A DNA stretch of 64,000 nucleotides from the NCBI GenBank assembly GCA_900239685.1, contig OENT01000431.1:53779-117778 (forward strand), read 5' to 3'. This document shows positions 1-11,524 of the stretch, piece after piece (the stretch's first letter is position 1; each line of letters starts with the position of its first letter). The stretch comes from Rotaria macrura. Taxonomy: Eukaryota > Rotifera > Eurotatoria > Philodinida > Philodinidae. A model generated the notes under the pieces. That model was not told the DNA's origin. It did no database searches and was given only the letters and a program-made list of their open reading frames with translations. The position numbers were made by a program, and so were the translations under genes.

Positions 1-437
1 TTCTTTTTAAAAGAAATTTCTCTGATAGAAGTAGAGTTAAGACGAACTTACTTTTTCGAAATGTTAATTGCTATTATCCATTTCAAAAAAGAAGGCCGAT
101 GGATACAGCTATTATAGCTGTATCCATCGGCCTTCTTTTTTGAAATGGATAATAGTTATTATATTTGATGATGATTTATCGATCATATCTATTGTTGGCG
201 CTTACGGCTTAGCATTTTCACTGAAATTTATATCCAATTGACATCTTCTATTTTCTAAATTTGCCACTTTTTCTGTCAAACTGATGTTTAGAAAGGCGAA
301 TTTTCATACAACTTCTTTTTGATAACAACTAGTTATTTTACCCCTGGTATGTATAAATACCTCTTGGAAAGAATCTTTCTAAAAAACATGTTTTAAGAAG
401 CACAATCCAAAATGTTAAATTCGATAGTTTTCTGTGG
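1..437. other. Intergenic, contains palindrome
   Basis: No coding sequence is visible. The only structure is the perfect palindrome at 71-155, listed separately. The rest is AT-rich and unremarkable. Confidence 0.6.
71..155. repeat. Perfect 85-bp palindrome
   Basis: The arm at 71-110 (starting CTATTATCCATTTC, ending GGATACAGCT) is the exact reverse complement of 116-155. The five central bases (ATTAT) are themselves symmetric around position 113, so there is effectively no spacer. Symmetry breaks down just outside the arms. It could be a fold-back transposon or MITE core, or a fold-back artefact of cloning or assembly. No target-site duplication is obvious. Confidence 0.95.
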
Positions 438-686
438 ATGAAGTCCCCCCGTCTATTGTATACCAGTCATCCTGACGAAAAGCATATTTTGACTAGGGTT
501 CTGTGCCGAAAGGTTTCGCCATTGTTATTTATTCTTGCAATCTTATTCATGTATGAAATACTGTTTTACATTATGTTTTATCATTATCTACTGCTTTCAA
601 GGGTTCATCGAGTAATTGAATCTCAAAAAGCGGTACACATCAGTAATATTGTGCGACAAGGAAATGAATTGAATGTAAATCAATAA
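438..686 (+). CDS. Possible small single-pass membrane protein (82 aa)
   Basis: An intact ATG-to-stop frame of 82 codons. A short polar N-terminus is followed by a strongly hydrophobic stretch at about residues 27-53 (LLFILAILFMYEILFYIMFY and flanking residues), then a polar tail. This layout resembles the cytoplasmic tail, signal anchor and stem of a type II membrane protein, but no catalytic domain follows and no splice to a downstream exon was found. I do not recognise it. It could be a gene fragment or a chance open frame. Confidence 0.25.
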   Translation: MKSPRLLYTSHPDEKHILTRVLCRKVSPLLFILAILFMYEILFYIMFYHYLLLSRVHRVIESQKAVHISNIVRQGNELNVNQ

Positions 687-1242
687 TAAGATTTTCTGTT
701 GATTTTCATAGTTGATTGAAATTCAAGAAAAACAAAGTGTCCTCCATGTTTTTCTATCAGTTCTTATGGAATAATATAGTTCAAATGAGAATGTTATAAT
801 CAAGGAGACATATTGATTAGCTGATACAATACATGCGTGGAATAGTCATTCGATGAATCATTTATTTATCATCCATTTGTTTGTTTGGTTTGGTCAGGTT
901 TGCTGCTGCTACTACTGAGCATGTTACACGCAAGCTAGATAAACTTTTCAAATTCTTCTTGTCAAGAAATCGCAGAAAAATGAAGAACATGACTTAAATT
1001 GACATCAAACAATTGATTACATGCGTCACTGTCATATTGGCAAGAAAAACAGTATTAATATGATCAATGCGAAAAACAATCCAATAGATGGTGTTAACAA
1101 ATATTAAGCATGGAATAACATCTCTCTTCCTATTGGTTATTTTTATATAATATCCTAAGGAGGCATGTTGTCCTTTTCCTATTATTTTCGTAAATGAAAT
1201 GTTCCGACTCTATGTCTAAATATCTTCAATAAAAAAAGAACT
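687..1242. other. Intergenic, nothing identified
   Basis: AT-rich spacer without a supported gene or repeat. It presumably carries the 5' region of the RING gene that starts at 1243. Confidence 0.5.
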
Positions 1243-1830
1243 ATGGCCATTTGCTCGTGGTGTCAAAAAGAAGCTTCATTGAATGAGATAACGTATTGTA
1301 AATCTGAAGATGATGAAAAACATAATTTATGTTCTTCGTGCCACCTATCCGGTCACGCATGCCAATCATCATGCCCTTCGTGTTGGCATTACCTTGCTCA
1401 ACTATTGATAATTAGAGATTCTTTATGTGCTGGCTGTATCAAACCACTAGATGAAAGAAAGAAATCCGATGACAAAGGTCATTCACTATGTTGTCAATGT
1501 GAAAAATGCATTTTATGTTCATTTCGACACGAAACAAAGAAAGAATTCTTTTCATTATCCTATCGTGAACATGAACCAAGAATTCAAAATATACTTTATC
1601 TGATGCAATTGTGCGTACAACGTATGGAAATTGAACGTGAACCATGCTCTATATGTATAGAACCCTTATACGGAAGTTACAACAATCCAGTGAAAATACT
1701 CGATGCGTGTCAACATCGTTTTCATTCGAAATGTATTGATAAATGGTTTAAAGAAAAACCATGTTGTCCGTGTTGTCGGCATGTTTATCAAAATCATGAT
1801 GAACCAAGTAAATATGCTTTTCTCGACTAA
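1243..1830 (+). CDS. RING-H2 protein, likely E3 ubiquitin ligase, Deltex-like without DTC domain
   Basis: A single-exon frame of 195 residues. The C-terminal RING-H2 finger has ligands C135, C138, C156, H158, H161, C164 and the CC-P-CC cluster at 174-178, so ubiquitin ligase activity is likely by family. Residues 4-93 hold two further cysteine clusters (CSWC at 4-7, CPSCW at 44-48, CAGC at 62-65 and a CCQC/C pair at 83-90) that look like zinc-binding modules. The same N-terminal pattern occurs in the Deltex gene starting 284 bp downstream, so the two look like tandem relatives. This copy ends just after the RING and lacks the Deltex C-terminal domain. It may be a functional short paralogue or a truncated duplicate; the frame has no defects. 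Confidence 0.8.
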   Translation: MAICSWCQKEASLNEITYCKSEDDEKHNLCSSCHLSGHACQSSCPSCWHYLAQLLIIRDSLCAGCIKPLDERKKSDDKGHSLCCQCEKCILCSFRHETKKEFFSLSYREHEPRIQNILYLMQLCVQRMEIEREPCSICIEPLYGSYNNPVKILDACQHRFHSKCIDKWFKEKPCCPCCRHVYQNHDEPSKYAFLD

Positions 1831-2113
1831 ATTATTCGTTTGTCTAAGTTTATTTTTTAATCTTCATTTAAATTTGATTCAAGAATACAAGCGATTCAAT
1901 CGAGGCCATTATCATGCTTTTCATTCACACAATTTCAATCATTTCGGATCAAACATTATTGACACTTGACAACACAATTTATCTTTGTATTTACTGTGAT
2001 ATTTCTGTCTTCCGTTTTATCGTGTACGACATATTGTGTTGCTTTTCCCCTATTTTTTTGTTTCAAATAGAGATTTATATATTACTTATCGAAACATATT
2101 AGTGTGCTTTCAG

Positions 2114-3602
2114 ATGGCAACAAATTCTAATACACATAATCAATGTTGTCAATGGTGCAATCAACCAATAATCACCAAACAACAGTTATCGAGTTGTACA
2201 CAGCATATTATTTGTGATAAATGCAAAATAAATAATAGATCATGCAAATCCGCTTGTCCTTGTTGTTGGTACTTGAATGGAACAGAGTTTGTATCTAAGA
2301 ATAATATTTGCCCTGGTCAGTTATTTCATGGAAATAGCATGAAAAGTGAATTGTGATAATTCTGTCGACTTTAGTCTGTCGTAGTGACATAAAACCCAAT
2401 ACTGAAGTGTCGACTTGTTATCATCAGCACAAAATTTGTTTACGATGTCGTTCGTCAGAATGTCATCTATGCAAATTTATCGGGTTACGCTCATGGAATC
2501 ATCTTAGTATTGACGATCTTCCGAGTGAACTAAAATCAATTTTAGTAGTATGTCATGATTGGGAGAAAATTTTTGAACAAGCACAACAGTCATTTGTAAA
2601 GAGTGATTACAGATTCATAGAAAGACAAGATTCTTCTGCTATGGATGTTGATGATTGTTCAGAATCAGTACAAAGTAAGTTCTTATCACTTTATTGATTC
2701 AGAAAATTAGAAATATATCTATATACATATTTAATCCATCAAAATTGATACACAGACGTATTCATAGCAGGAATATTACTGTTGTCGATTCGTTTCCTCT
2801 AATGAATAAGTATTTACCATAAATGAAGAATTACTATGATTTTTTCTTGTATAGATTCAAATTTACAAAAAACAAATACTATAACAATGGAAAATCTCAA
2901 TTGTCCCATTTGTCTTGATGATTTGGGCTCATCCTATACTACACTTCCTGCATGTCAACATTGTTTTCATAGCGATTGTATTACACAATGGGGGCAATTA
3001 AGTGGAAAACAAACTTGTCCAACATGTGGATACATCTATGGTATAACTAAAGGTATGATGTATACATAAAATTCTATCTCATTCGGTTTCTAGACTTGTT
3101 ATTACTAATGTTCTCTATTTTCAGGTCCTCAGCCAGCTCATGGTCAAATGACAGTTAATTATCTATCCACGCCTTTAGATGGATATCTTCTTGAATCGTA
3201 TGCACCTAATGAAAGACCTACTATTGAAATAACTTATAAGATTCCGTCTGGTATTCAAGGCTCTCTTAATCCCCAACCTGGTCAACCTTATATAGGAACT
3301 GTTCGTAAAGCTTATTTGCCCAATAATTCTGACGGAAAATATGTATTACAATTATTGCAAAAAGCATTCAATGATCAACATGTATTTACAGTAGGTAAAT
3401 CAACAACAACCGGAGCAGATAATGTTGTCACATGGAACGATATTCATCACAAGACAAATATTAATGGAGGACCTCAAAAGTAAAAGACTAAGAATAAATA
3501 TTAATAAAATAATATTTATTATTTGCATATAGCTTTGGTTATCCTGATCCAACATATTTGCTACGTGTTCGTCAAGAACTCGCAGACAAAGGTTACAAAT
3601 AA
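2114..3602 (+). CDS. DTX: Deltex-family E3 ubiquitin ligase (RING + DTC)
   Basis: Five exons join in phase: 2114-2315, 2375-2674, 2855-3052, 3125-3479 and 3533-3602, giving 374 residues. The N-terminus is cysteine-rich (CQWC, then CPCCWYL, then CPVC and CHLC), matching the upstream RING gene. A RING-H2 finger follows in exon 3 (CPICLDDL, ACQHCFH, CPTCGYIYG). Exons 3-5 encode the Deltex C-terminal (DTC) domain: the GPQPAHGQM junction, the TVRKAYLPN segment, VTWNDIHHKTN and the ending GYPDPTYLLRVRQEL. Family knowledge: Deltex ligases act in Notch-linked and ADP-ribose-linked ubiquitination. WWE domains are absent, so the layout is nearer DTX3. An acceptor-like TTTCAG directly precedes the ATG, so a 5' non-coding exon is possible. 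Confidence 0.92.
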
Positions 3603-3747
3603 TGAAAAACAATTTATTTTTATCAATTTTTATACTGGTCTTAGAAAATTTGTCTTTTAATTCATTCTATTTTGGAAGTTTAATTAAATAAATATGCACT
3701 TAGTGTTCTGATATTGATTTTAGATAAGATACCATCAGAAATATATT

Positions 3748-3785
3748 CATATATATATATACAAATATATATATATATATATATG
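3748..3785. repeat. (AT)n microsatellite abutting the cyclin C start
   Basis: Nearly pure alternating AT, with small interruptions, runs straight into the cyclin C ATG at 3783. The tract therefore lies in the 5' leader or promoter. Confidence 0.85.
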
Positions 3786-6692
3786 GCTGGATCTTATTGG
3801 AAAAGTTCTCAGTTTGAACAATGGCTATTTGATCGTCAAGAATTAATGTCCGTTCGTCTTCGTGATATCGCCTCATGGCCTTCTAGTAATGGTTCGACTC
3901 CGGTAACAGAGGATGAATATTTGAAAGTTCTTATTTTTTATTCAAATGTAATTCAATTTATCGGTGAACAATATAAAGTACGTCAGCAAGTTATAGCAAC
4001 AGCGATTATTTATTTAAAACGATTCTATGCAAGATACCCAATGAAAAGTATTGATCCTTGGCTTTTGTGTCCAACTTGTTTATTTCTTGCATCTAAAGTT
4101 GAAGAATTTTCGACACTTAATCATCAAAGAGTCTGTAATGCTGCTGCAACTGTATATAAAAAATTTGTACATTTGCTGGGTGAGTCATCGACAGCCAAAA
4201 AGAAATATTTTATGAATTCACTGAACAAAAGAATTTTTATACTTTTCTCTTTGTTCAAATCTCTGATCGATCAAGAAAATTCATCTTGTTTAACGCATTG
4301 ATGATGGATTAGATTGTTTTATTTCCATCTATCCACATGTGTATATACATAAGATCATTTTTGAACAGGAGACTTTGAAAAATTTCGATGCATTTTTCTA
4401 TGCTATAACTAATTGTATTGATTTTATTTGTAGCATGAAATAACAAAGTTAATTACTCAGCATCATAGTTGGATGTGCATATGCAAGACAGAAAAATCGC
4501 GATCTTTTTTCTTTCTTCAACATTTCGATTTTTGAAAATGATCAGATCTTGAAGTTTTCTTCAAAAAAGAAATACCATGAAAAACTTGACAGCGAAGCAT
4601 TTGATGAAATATCTGTTGACTCGACTTGATGATTATCACATTTCTAAGATAAAACGATTTGTCTGTTAGTGCCATGATTCACCCTCTTAAACATGATGAA
4701 AGACTTTCGAAAAACTGTTTAGTTATCAATAAGCAGTTATTAATTCAGGTTTCGAACAAGTTTCTAGTACCCGTCTTTGAAAAGAAACCAATCATTCAAG
4801 ATTTTATCATTTTCGCTCGGTAACATATACGTACAATACAACATGCTGTTATTTTCATGTCGATTTGGACACATCTATCGAGACCTGAAGAGAGAGAGAG
4901 AGAGAGATAAAAGATTAACAAGACAATTGAAAAAGAAAACAAGAACTATAGCATGAAGATGATATACAGCACAGCTTGTAGTAGAGAGTGTCATGAGGAT
5001 CTAACCATTGTGGCATGATAGAGAGGAAGAAAAGCACAACGATGATGTTGACGAGGTTTTTATCATAGTATAATGGTTATCAACAGATTATGGCTTTTGA
5101 CGCACACAAGCCGAAGTCAATTGTTTCTATTCATAGATAGAACAGCAGTTATATTAATGATGGAATAATGTTTTGTACGCCTTCGGATTGTTCCATTTGT
5201 CGACAAATTTTTCTTCTTTTGATGGACCATAATTGAGAATCGTCGTGTATTTGGTTGGCCATCGAAGGCTTATTTTCATAACCACTCGATGGATAATCAG
5301 TTTTAGTTTTAGAAAAGGTAACAGGATCGTAGGAGTCACTTATGAATTCATTCATACGGTATTATATTATCGATCACAATGCAATATGTATGAAAATTTG
5401 TCAGTAGGATAATTTTAGATGATGAGTTGCGATCGGAGAGGTTAACATGAAAATTTACTAGATCGTTGTAGCCCAATGATAAACGAACAAAATGGATATG
5501 TGTATATATAGATTTCTTCGTTTCCCACTTTCGATGTCGACATTACTTAGAAACCAAGCAAGATCAAACACATGTTTAATTTTCTAATACTATCGATATG
5601 TATAGTGTCCTATTGTTATCACTGACATTCCCTAGCTTTGTATAAATCGTAGTCACTTCGACTTTCCAAGCTACTCTTTCTTTCTATTGTTGAAACTTGT
5701 AAGTCAATAACTGTAATTGTTATTCAATTTCGACTCACTCTTAGTTAATTCCAATGTGAAAAAATTAGTTGACAAGAGTGATTTATTGATTTGATGAAAT
5801 CAAATGACATAGAACATATGGAATAAACTGTCACTTCATATGTTTAATGAAGATCGTCATTTTTCCTTTCTCGAAAAATGAAAATATCGAACTGAATTTT
5901 TCAATAAAAATGTTTATCAGGAATTTAAAGATTGTTTTAAGAACAAATTTCTTCTTAAACATCAAATCATGTTTCATCTCTCGGGCACTCTTCTACGAAC
6001 ATATAGCAGTCATTTATAGTTTAACTATCGAAAAGCAACCTGCAACAATCGCGATCTATTCCTCATTGGTTCCTCGAAATGTATATATGTTACACTGATA
6101 GGTCTTTTCGTTTAACATTAAAACTTCTTTGAAAATTGACATAGCCCGAAAAATAATAAGATCGATATTTATTTTAGGTGGTCCTGGTGAATATCCATAT
6201 CAAATAAAACACATTCTTGAATGTGAATTTTATTTACTGGAAATTATGGATTGTTGTTTAATCGTCTATCATCCTTATCGTTCATTGGACACGTATTCGC
6301 GTGAATTTCAAATAGAACAACCATTATTTGAAACTACATGGCGTATTATAAATGATTCATTGAGAACAGATGCGCCTCTTCTATATCCTCCATACGAAAC
6401 AGCGCTTGCTTGTCTTTTACTTGCGGCAAGACATCGCGGTAAAGCGCTCTTAATCCAACAGTATATGATTGAAGCACAAATAGATCTTGAACGAATCTAT
6501 GAAGTTGTGAAACTTCTACTTAAATATTACGAATTGGTGACGACTTACGATGCTGACTTACCGAATAGTGACGGAAGACAAATGAGAGAAATTCTAGCTA
6601 AAGTACCTAAACCTAAAATCAGTCCAATAGGATCATCTCGTCCATTGTCACAACCAAATGAACAACAATCACAACTAACTATGCAACAATAA
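3783..6692 (+). CDS. CCNC: Cyclin C, Mediator kinase-module cyclin
   Basis: Two exons, 3783-4179 and 6178-6692, join in phase to give 303 residues, slightly longer than the human protein (about 283). The N-terminus MAGSYWKSSQFEQW and the cyclin box (RQQVIATAIIYLKRFYARYP, KSIDPWLLCPTCLFLASKVE) are typical. Exon 2 continues with YQIKHILECEFYLLE, MDCCLIVYHPYR and TDAPLLYPPYETALACL and ends in a polar Gln/Ser-rich tail. By family it partners CDK8/19 in the Mediator kinase module and regulates RNA polymerase II transcription. The ATG was chosen because it matches the conserved cyclin C start; an upstream in-frame ATG at 3714 would add only AT-repeat-coded residues. It lies 180 bp after the Deltex stop, on the same strand. 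Confidence 0.96.
4180..6177 (+). other. Large cyclin C intron
   Basis: GTGAGT donor at 4180 and TTTTAG acceptor ending at 6177. At about 2 kb it is far longer than the 50-90-nt introns of the neighbouring Deltex gene. It holds a (GA)n run at about 4889-4907 and only short open frames, none with recognisable coding content. Confidence 0.85.
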
Positions 6693-8229
6693 AGAGGAAT
6701 TTAGACAAAAACAGAGTAACAATACTGTGAATACTTAAATTCAGATATGATTTTATTTTGTTTTCTTCTTTTTGTATGTAAGAAAAAAAAACATGATTTC
6801 TTGCTCTTAGAACAAGGCAAGAAATGAAATCTTCATCAATATACATTCGATTCTTGATAATTTCTGCGTTCTATTTCATGATTCAAACGTGTTTTCTTTT
6901 TACATCTTCTGTGCTATTGAATAATTGACAGAACTTAATCAACATTGAATATTCCAAATCATTCACCATCGTTCGCTTATGCTCTTCTACACTGATAATA
7001 TAAATCTAGAACTCGTTTTTTTCTATTCATGTGATTGCACATTTTTCTTTGTCCAGTGATCATATTTTTTCTTTTTGACTACTTCAATTCAAGTTCTGTA
7101 CGATTCTCTATTAGAAAAACAATATTAATAGTTCAACATTGTTGATCTGAATAAAGTCCTACACGAAGTCATTTCTGTAGAAAATCAAATATGTTTCAAG
7201 TCGATGGTGAATTAAATTCTTCGCATTCGATATTAATCGAATGTAGTTTGAATCATTTTTATGTTCTTTTAGTTGCGCCTTGCATTTTTGTTATTCATTG
7301 AAATATCACACGCGAGAAAGTATACATGTCATTGGAGAACATGATCAATATTATTTGAAATCTAATTGTTTAAAGCGAAACGATTGGATGTACGCGCACT
7401 TGTCAAAGAAAGGAAACACCAAAAAACAACAGATTTTAGTAATTGAATTTCAAGCAGAAATGAATAATTTCAACCATGGACTTATTCCGTATTATACCTT
7501 ACGCTAGATGGTTTAAAAGTCGTTTCGCTAACGGTACAATATTTACAAATACGATTGAAATGTGAGAATGAATCTGAGATTTTACATCTATCTCTCTAAT
7601 AACAAGCCGCATCTATCAAAAATCGATACAATTGACCTTATATTGACGAAATGGAGATTTGTACGTTAACTCATCGATATTTTAAAGGTTACTTTCGTAA
7701 AGCATTCGAAAAAAAGAGTAACAGATAACATTTTGTATAGCAACGTGGTGACCTTCAACGCCAATATTTTCGTTAAATTAAACTTGAAATCCATCTTTTT
7801 TTCCAAAACTTGATTTCTCGTGTGTGTTTTGTTCTTCGACACTATCCAGAACACTCTCCATCAGAAGTTCGGGAGACGCAATGCTAGCTTCATAAGTCAT
7901 GGAACGACACGGCACGGTTTGCATGAATTTCGGACCCATGAAATACTTGCATCGGGCCAAAAACTCTATTTTAATTTCGGTTTATTCTCAAAAGAGGCAA
8001 GTTCATGTTTTCCATCAATTGCTATGTATTGCGGTGTAGAGCAAGATGCTGTTACTATTGTATGGTCTAAACTCATCGCGTAGAGCACTATGAGATTCTG
8101 CTCAGTACATAGCTATCGAGCATTAATGTAAAATAAAAAATTGTTCCTTTTGGGGTCAATAAGGTCATTTGAGAATGGGTTAAAAATCCGGTCTCCCGAC
8201 TGGACGCATGCATCTATGCGTCTACATAA

Positions 8230-8443
8230 CAGAGATGTCCATAGTGGTGCTGCCGCTGCCGCGTCGCTACCACTGTGACGGTAGCGGTGCGGCAGCGGTA
8301 ACTTTCGCTTTTTAGGCGTCGCGGCGCAGCGCGGCAATGTTTACTTTTCGGAGCATCACGGAGCGGCAGCGGGTAAAATCAGATTTTTCTGAACTCATTG
8401 CGGCGTCGCAGCAGCACAGTAAGAGCCGCAATGGACATCTCTG
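8230..8443. mobile_element. hAT-type MITE (non-autonomous DNA transposon)
   Basis: The element starts CAGAGATGTCCAT (8230-8242) and ends with its exact reverse complement ATGGACATCTCTG (8431-8443). It is flanked by identical 8-bp copies of CTACATAA at 8222-8229 and 8444-8451. An 8-bp target duplication with CAG-type termini is diagnostic of the hAT superfamily. The 214-bp interior is conspicuously GC-rich in an AT-rich genome, contains inverted GCTGCCGC/GCGGCAGC-like blocks and has no transposase. The flawless duplication suggests a fairly recent insertion mobilised in trans. Confidence 0.93.
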
Positions 8444-8964
8444 CTACATAAATACGTATGAGACAGACTTGTCGGTATACTGAAACTGAATGAATCAGGT
8501 ATAAAGCATCTTTTTAAGGCTTCTGAATGATTGTACATTTTATTCATCTGACAAACTTCTGCAAAAAGGTTGTGATAAAGGAAGAAAAATACTTCGATGA
8601 GATTGTCAGAGCCTTTTTTCAAAGTTTCTACTTTCTGGTAAAGGAGAGAACTTATGAGAGATCCAAGAAGTTCTGCAAACTTCCTTTCTTTTTTCAGGCA
8701 ACTCATAACCTTATCATCTATAGTTCTAATCGAGATCTTACTATGCTAGATTGTTATATTTCCACAAAGTAATGCAAGAAACACTTGAATTACTCAATGA
8801 AATAATCTTTAAACTATGACATGTATTGCTTTGCAGTATTATTACACTGATTTTTGTTGTATGATGCTTGGAGAAAAAGTTTCACTGTAGGGTTGGTTAC
8901 AGAGTGAAAGCTACTTGTTAGCGTCACTAGATGTCGAATCATGACGCTAACTTACTTTCCGATA

Positions 8965-8986
8965 CATATATATATAGAGAGAGAGA
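8965..8986. repeat. (TA)n(GA)n microsatellite
   Basis: A short alternating TA run passes directly into a GA run in the cyclin C to WDR37 spacer. Confidence 0.8.
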
Positions 8987-11524
8987 TCTTTTCTTTCCTT
9001 TCTGTGTATGCATGTATAATGCAATTGATCATCATGAGCACTCGATGATCTTTTCATATTCCGTCATTGCTTTTCCTTTTCGTTTCATCTCTACTATAGT
9101 TAGAATTTTCTCGAATATCCATATCTCTATATAATTTCGTCTTTTTGTTTTTCCTCCTGTTATATTGTCGATTTTCTTTTTCGTGAACTCGCGTTTCGTT
9201 CGGTCAACTATTGTTAACTGTGTTATCCTCGTTATTGAAGTTATCAATAAAATTACTATTGTTATTTGACAACGACGTTATCTCGATCAAATTAACAAAG
9301 TATAATATAATCAATATATTTTAAGTTACTATTTCTATTGGGCATAAAAGATCCCTATACTAAATAGTCGAGACCTAAGTCACAAATAACACATTACAAA
9401 TAGAGCTTACACTTCTCTTATCTTTTGTTAATGTAAACCCGATTTTGAGCTGGGCATATAGCATGATCTTTATAAGTGTTACGTGGGATTAGTGTGATCA
9501 TTCGATTCAAAAACAACTTAATGTTACCGAATTACTGCATTCAGATTTGTGCTTTCATTGGAATCACGTCGGAACTATCTTTTGCTACTTAGCGTGGTGC
9601 AAAACATTGAGTTTCTCTATTCTGAATGCGTAAGAGACTTTGTTCAGTCGAACTGAAATCTTTACCACGATATTTGAAAGTTTTCTGCAGAGGTAAAATT
9701 AGACATTTCTTTTTTAACTTTTCCTTTCTGAATTGACAGGGACATAGAAGCTAGCAACCGCCTTTTGCCTCTAGGTTTTGGCATATTTCTCTTACAAAAC
9801 ACAACAGAAAAGATTTTTGAAAGAGTTGAAATTCATCTATTAGAATTAGTCTTTGGCATCAGAAAACATTTTCATACGGAATGAACTAAATTTGATGGAG
9901 GTCGTAATGTAATTGGGTACCGGACCTTTCGAAAACTCTACCTTTTCTAAAATGTGTTTCTCGAACACGAATTTCTTTATTTTCGGTAATCAATCTCTAG
10001 TAAAAAGTTGTGCTGGATATTATGCATCACCCTTCTTCCTTATTTAGGTAGACATACTCAAAGAAAGGCAAGATGGAGCTACCCTGATAAGGCCCATTAT
10101 CTGAAGTGAAAACCACGTGCAAAGAAGATATAGTTACTGAGATAACTAAACTAATGAGTTAGAGAATCATTCTATTGGCCGCAAGCTTTATTTTTATCTG
10201 AGAATGAATGTATCATTTCCTAAATAAGTAAATAGTCAACGTTGTAAACTAGAAGTCAACCATTTAGGATTTCAGTTCAGTTTAATGACGTCCGATAGCT
10301 CAGCGCTTATACTCAGCATACAATATCAGTTTCAAGTTTTTTTCTTTTACGTACTTAAAATTTACAAAATGACAACTAGTCGAAGTTCAATGGTAATACT
10401 ATTTGTTAGAATTTTAGAAAAATCTCCCGAATATTTCAGTATCTTATTTCTCGGGGTTTTTTCGTTCAAAGCAAAAACGTTTCATGAAATATTATTTTCA
10501 AGATTCTTTTCGCATTGGTTTTTGAATTTCATCGAAAGCAATCCAATCGAATACCGTTTAAGTTTTAATTTTTCTCTCCTGATATGATATACTATAACGC
10601 GATCAATCAATTTTTGTCTGTCGTCATGACTACTCTAAATGATGAAGTACAAAAGGGAACATATACTATTAAACTTGACCGTCAAAGAATAATAGCGGAA
10701 AAACAGGATATCCACCCTGTAGCATTAAGATTGTGTTTCCGATTTATACTGCAGGAGTCCAGGAAGTTCATTCAGAGAATAATTATAGAAAATAAATGAC
10801 TTTGTTGGGAACACTGTCATGTTGTTTATAAACAATCTTGAAACTTCAACGTGCGATTAATTCTTACTGAGAAATTCACTGAATAATTCCGTCTTAGATA
10901 GATTTACGCATACATCGGATGCTCTGAAATAATTGTAAGAGTATATTATTAATCAATATGATATCCAAAACAATCAATCATATTAATAGTCCATTAAAAA
11001 TGTATATGTGTGTCGACGATAGTTAGATTAGATTTTCTTGCTGAAAGTGTTATCTCATAATCAAGTAGAAGTTGGTAGTAAACAAATCATTTCTTAACTG
11101 TCTCTATTGTTCAATTGACTTGCGTTGAGCGAAACATGACGAGTATAATTTTAAATGTGTCGAAGTTTTCTGAGGCAAAATGATGTAGAACTCGTAGAAA
11201 ATTCTCTGAAAAACTTTCTACGAGGCGCATTCCATGACAACTTTCTTCTTTTAGTTTATTAAATTCTACAGGCTATGTATGATACAATTGATCACTAACA
11301 ATATTAAAGAAAATTCTCATTCACTTTTCGCACGTACATATTGACATTGACGGGAAAATGTACAAAACAAATCAGGAACTCATAATTTAACGCCAAATAA
11401 AAGAAACGAGCATTCTCAGAAAAGCAAAGGAATCATAAGAGACAAATACAACATCTAATAAATGAAGCATTGCACACTAGTATCATTACATAGGTATTTA
11501 AGGAGGAAGAAAAGTAAATATTGT

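Larger units (their letters stand above)
6693..11524. other. Long intergenic region with one MITE
   Basis: Between the 3' ends of cyclin C (plus) and WDR37 (minus). It contains the hAT-type MITE at 8230-8443 and a mixed (TA)n(GA)n tract at 8965-8986. Short open frames such as 10285-10799 show no domain or codon signal I trust. Confidence 0.6.

Noticed and set aside
3889..3901. GGTTCGACTCC, resembling a tRNA B box
   Set aside because: Lies inside the cyclin C coding exon, with no cloverleaf or A box.
10285..10799. Two adjacent open frames
   Set aside because: Phe/Ile-rich translation typical of AT-rich spacer; no join or domain.
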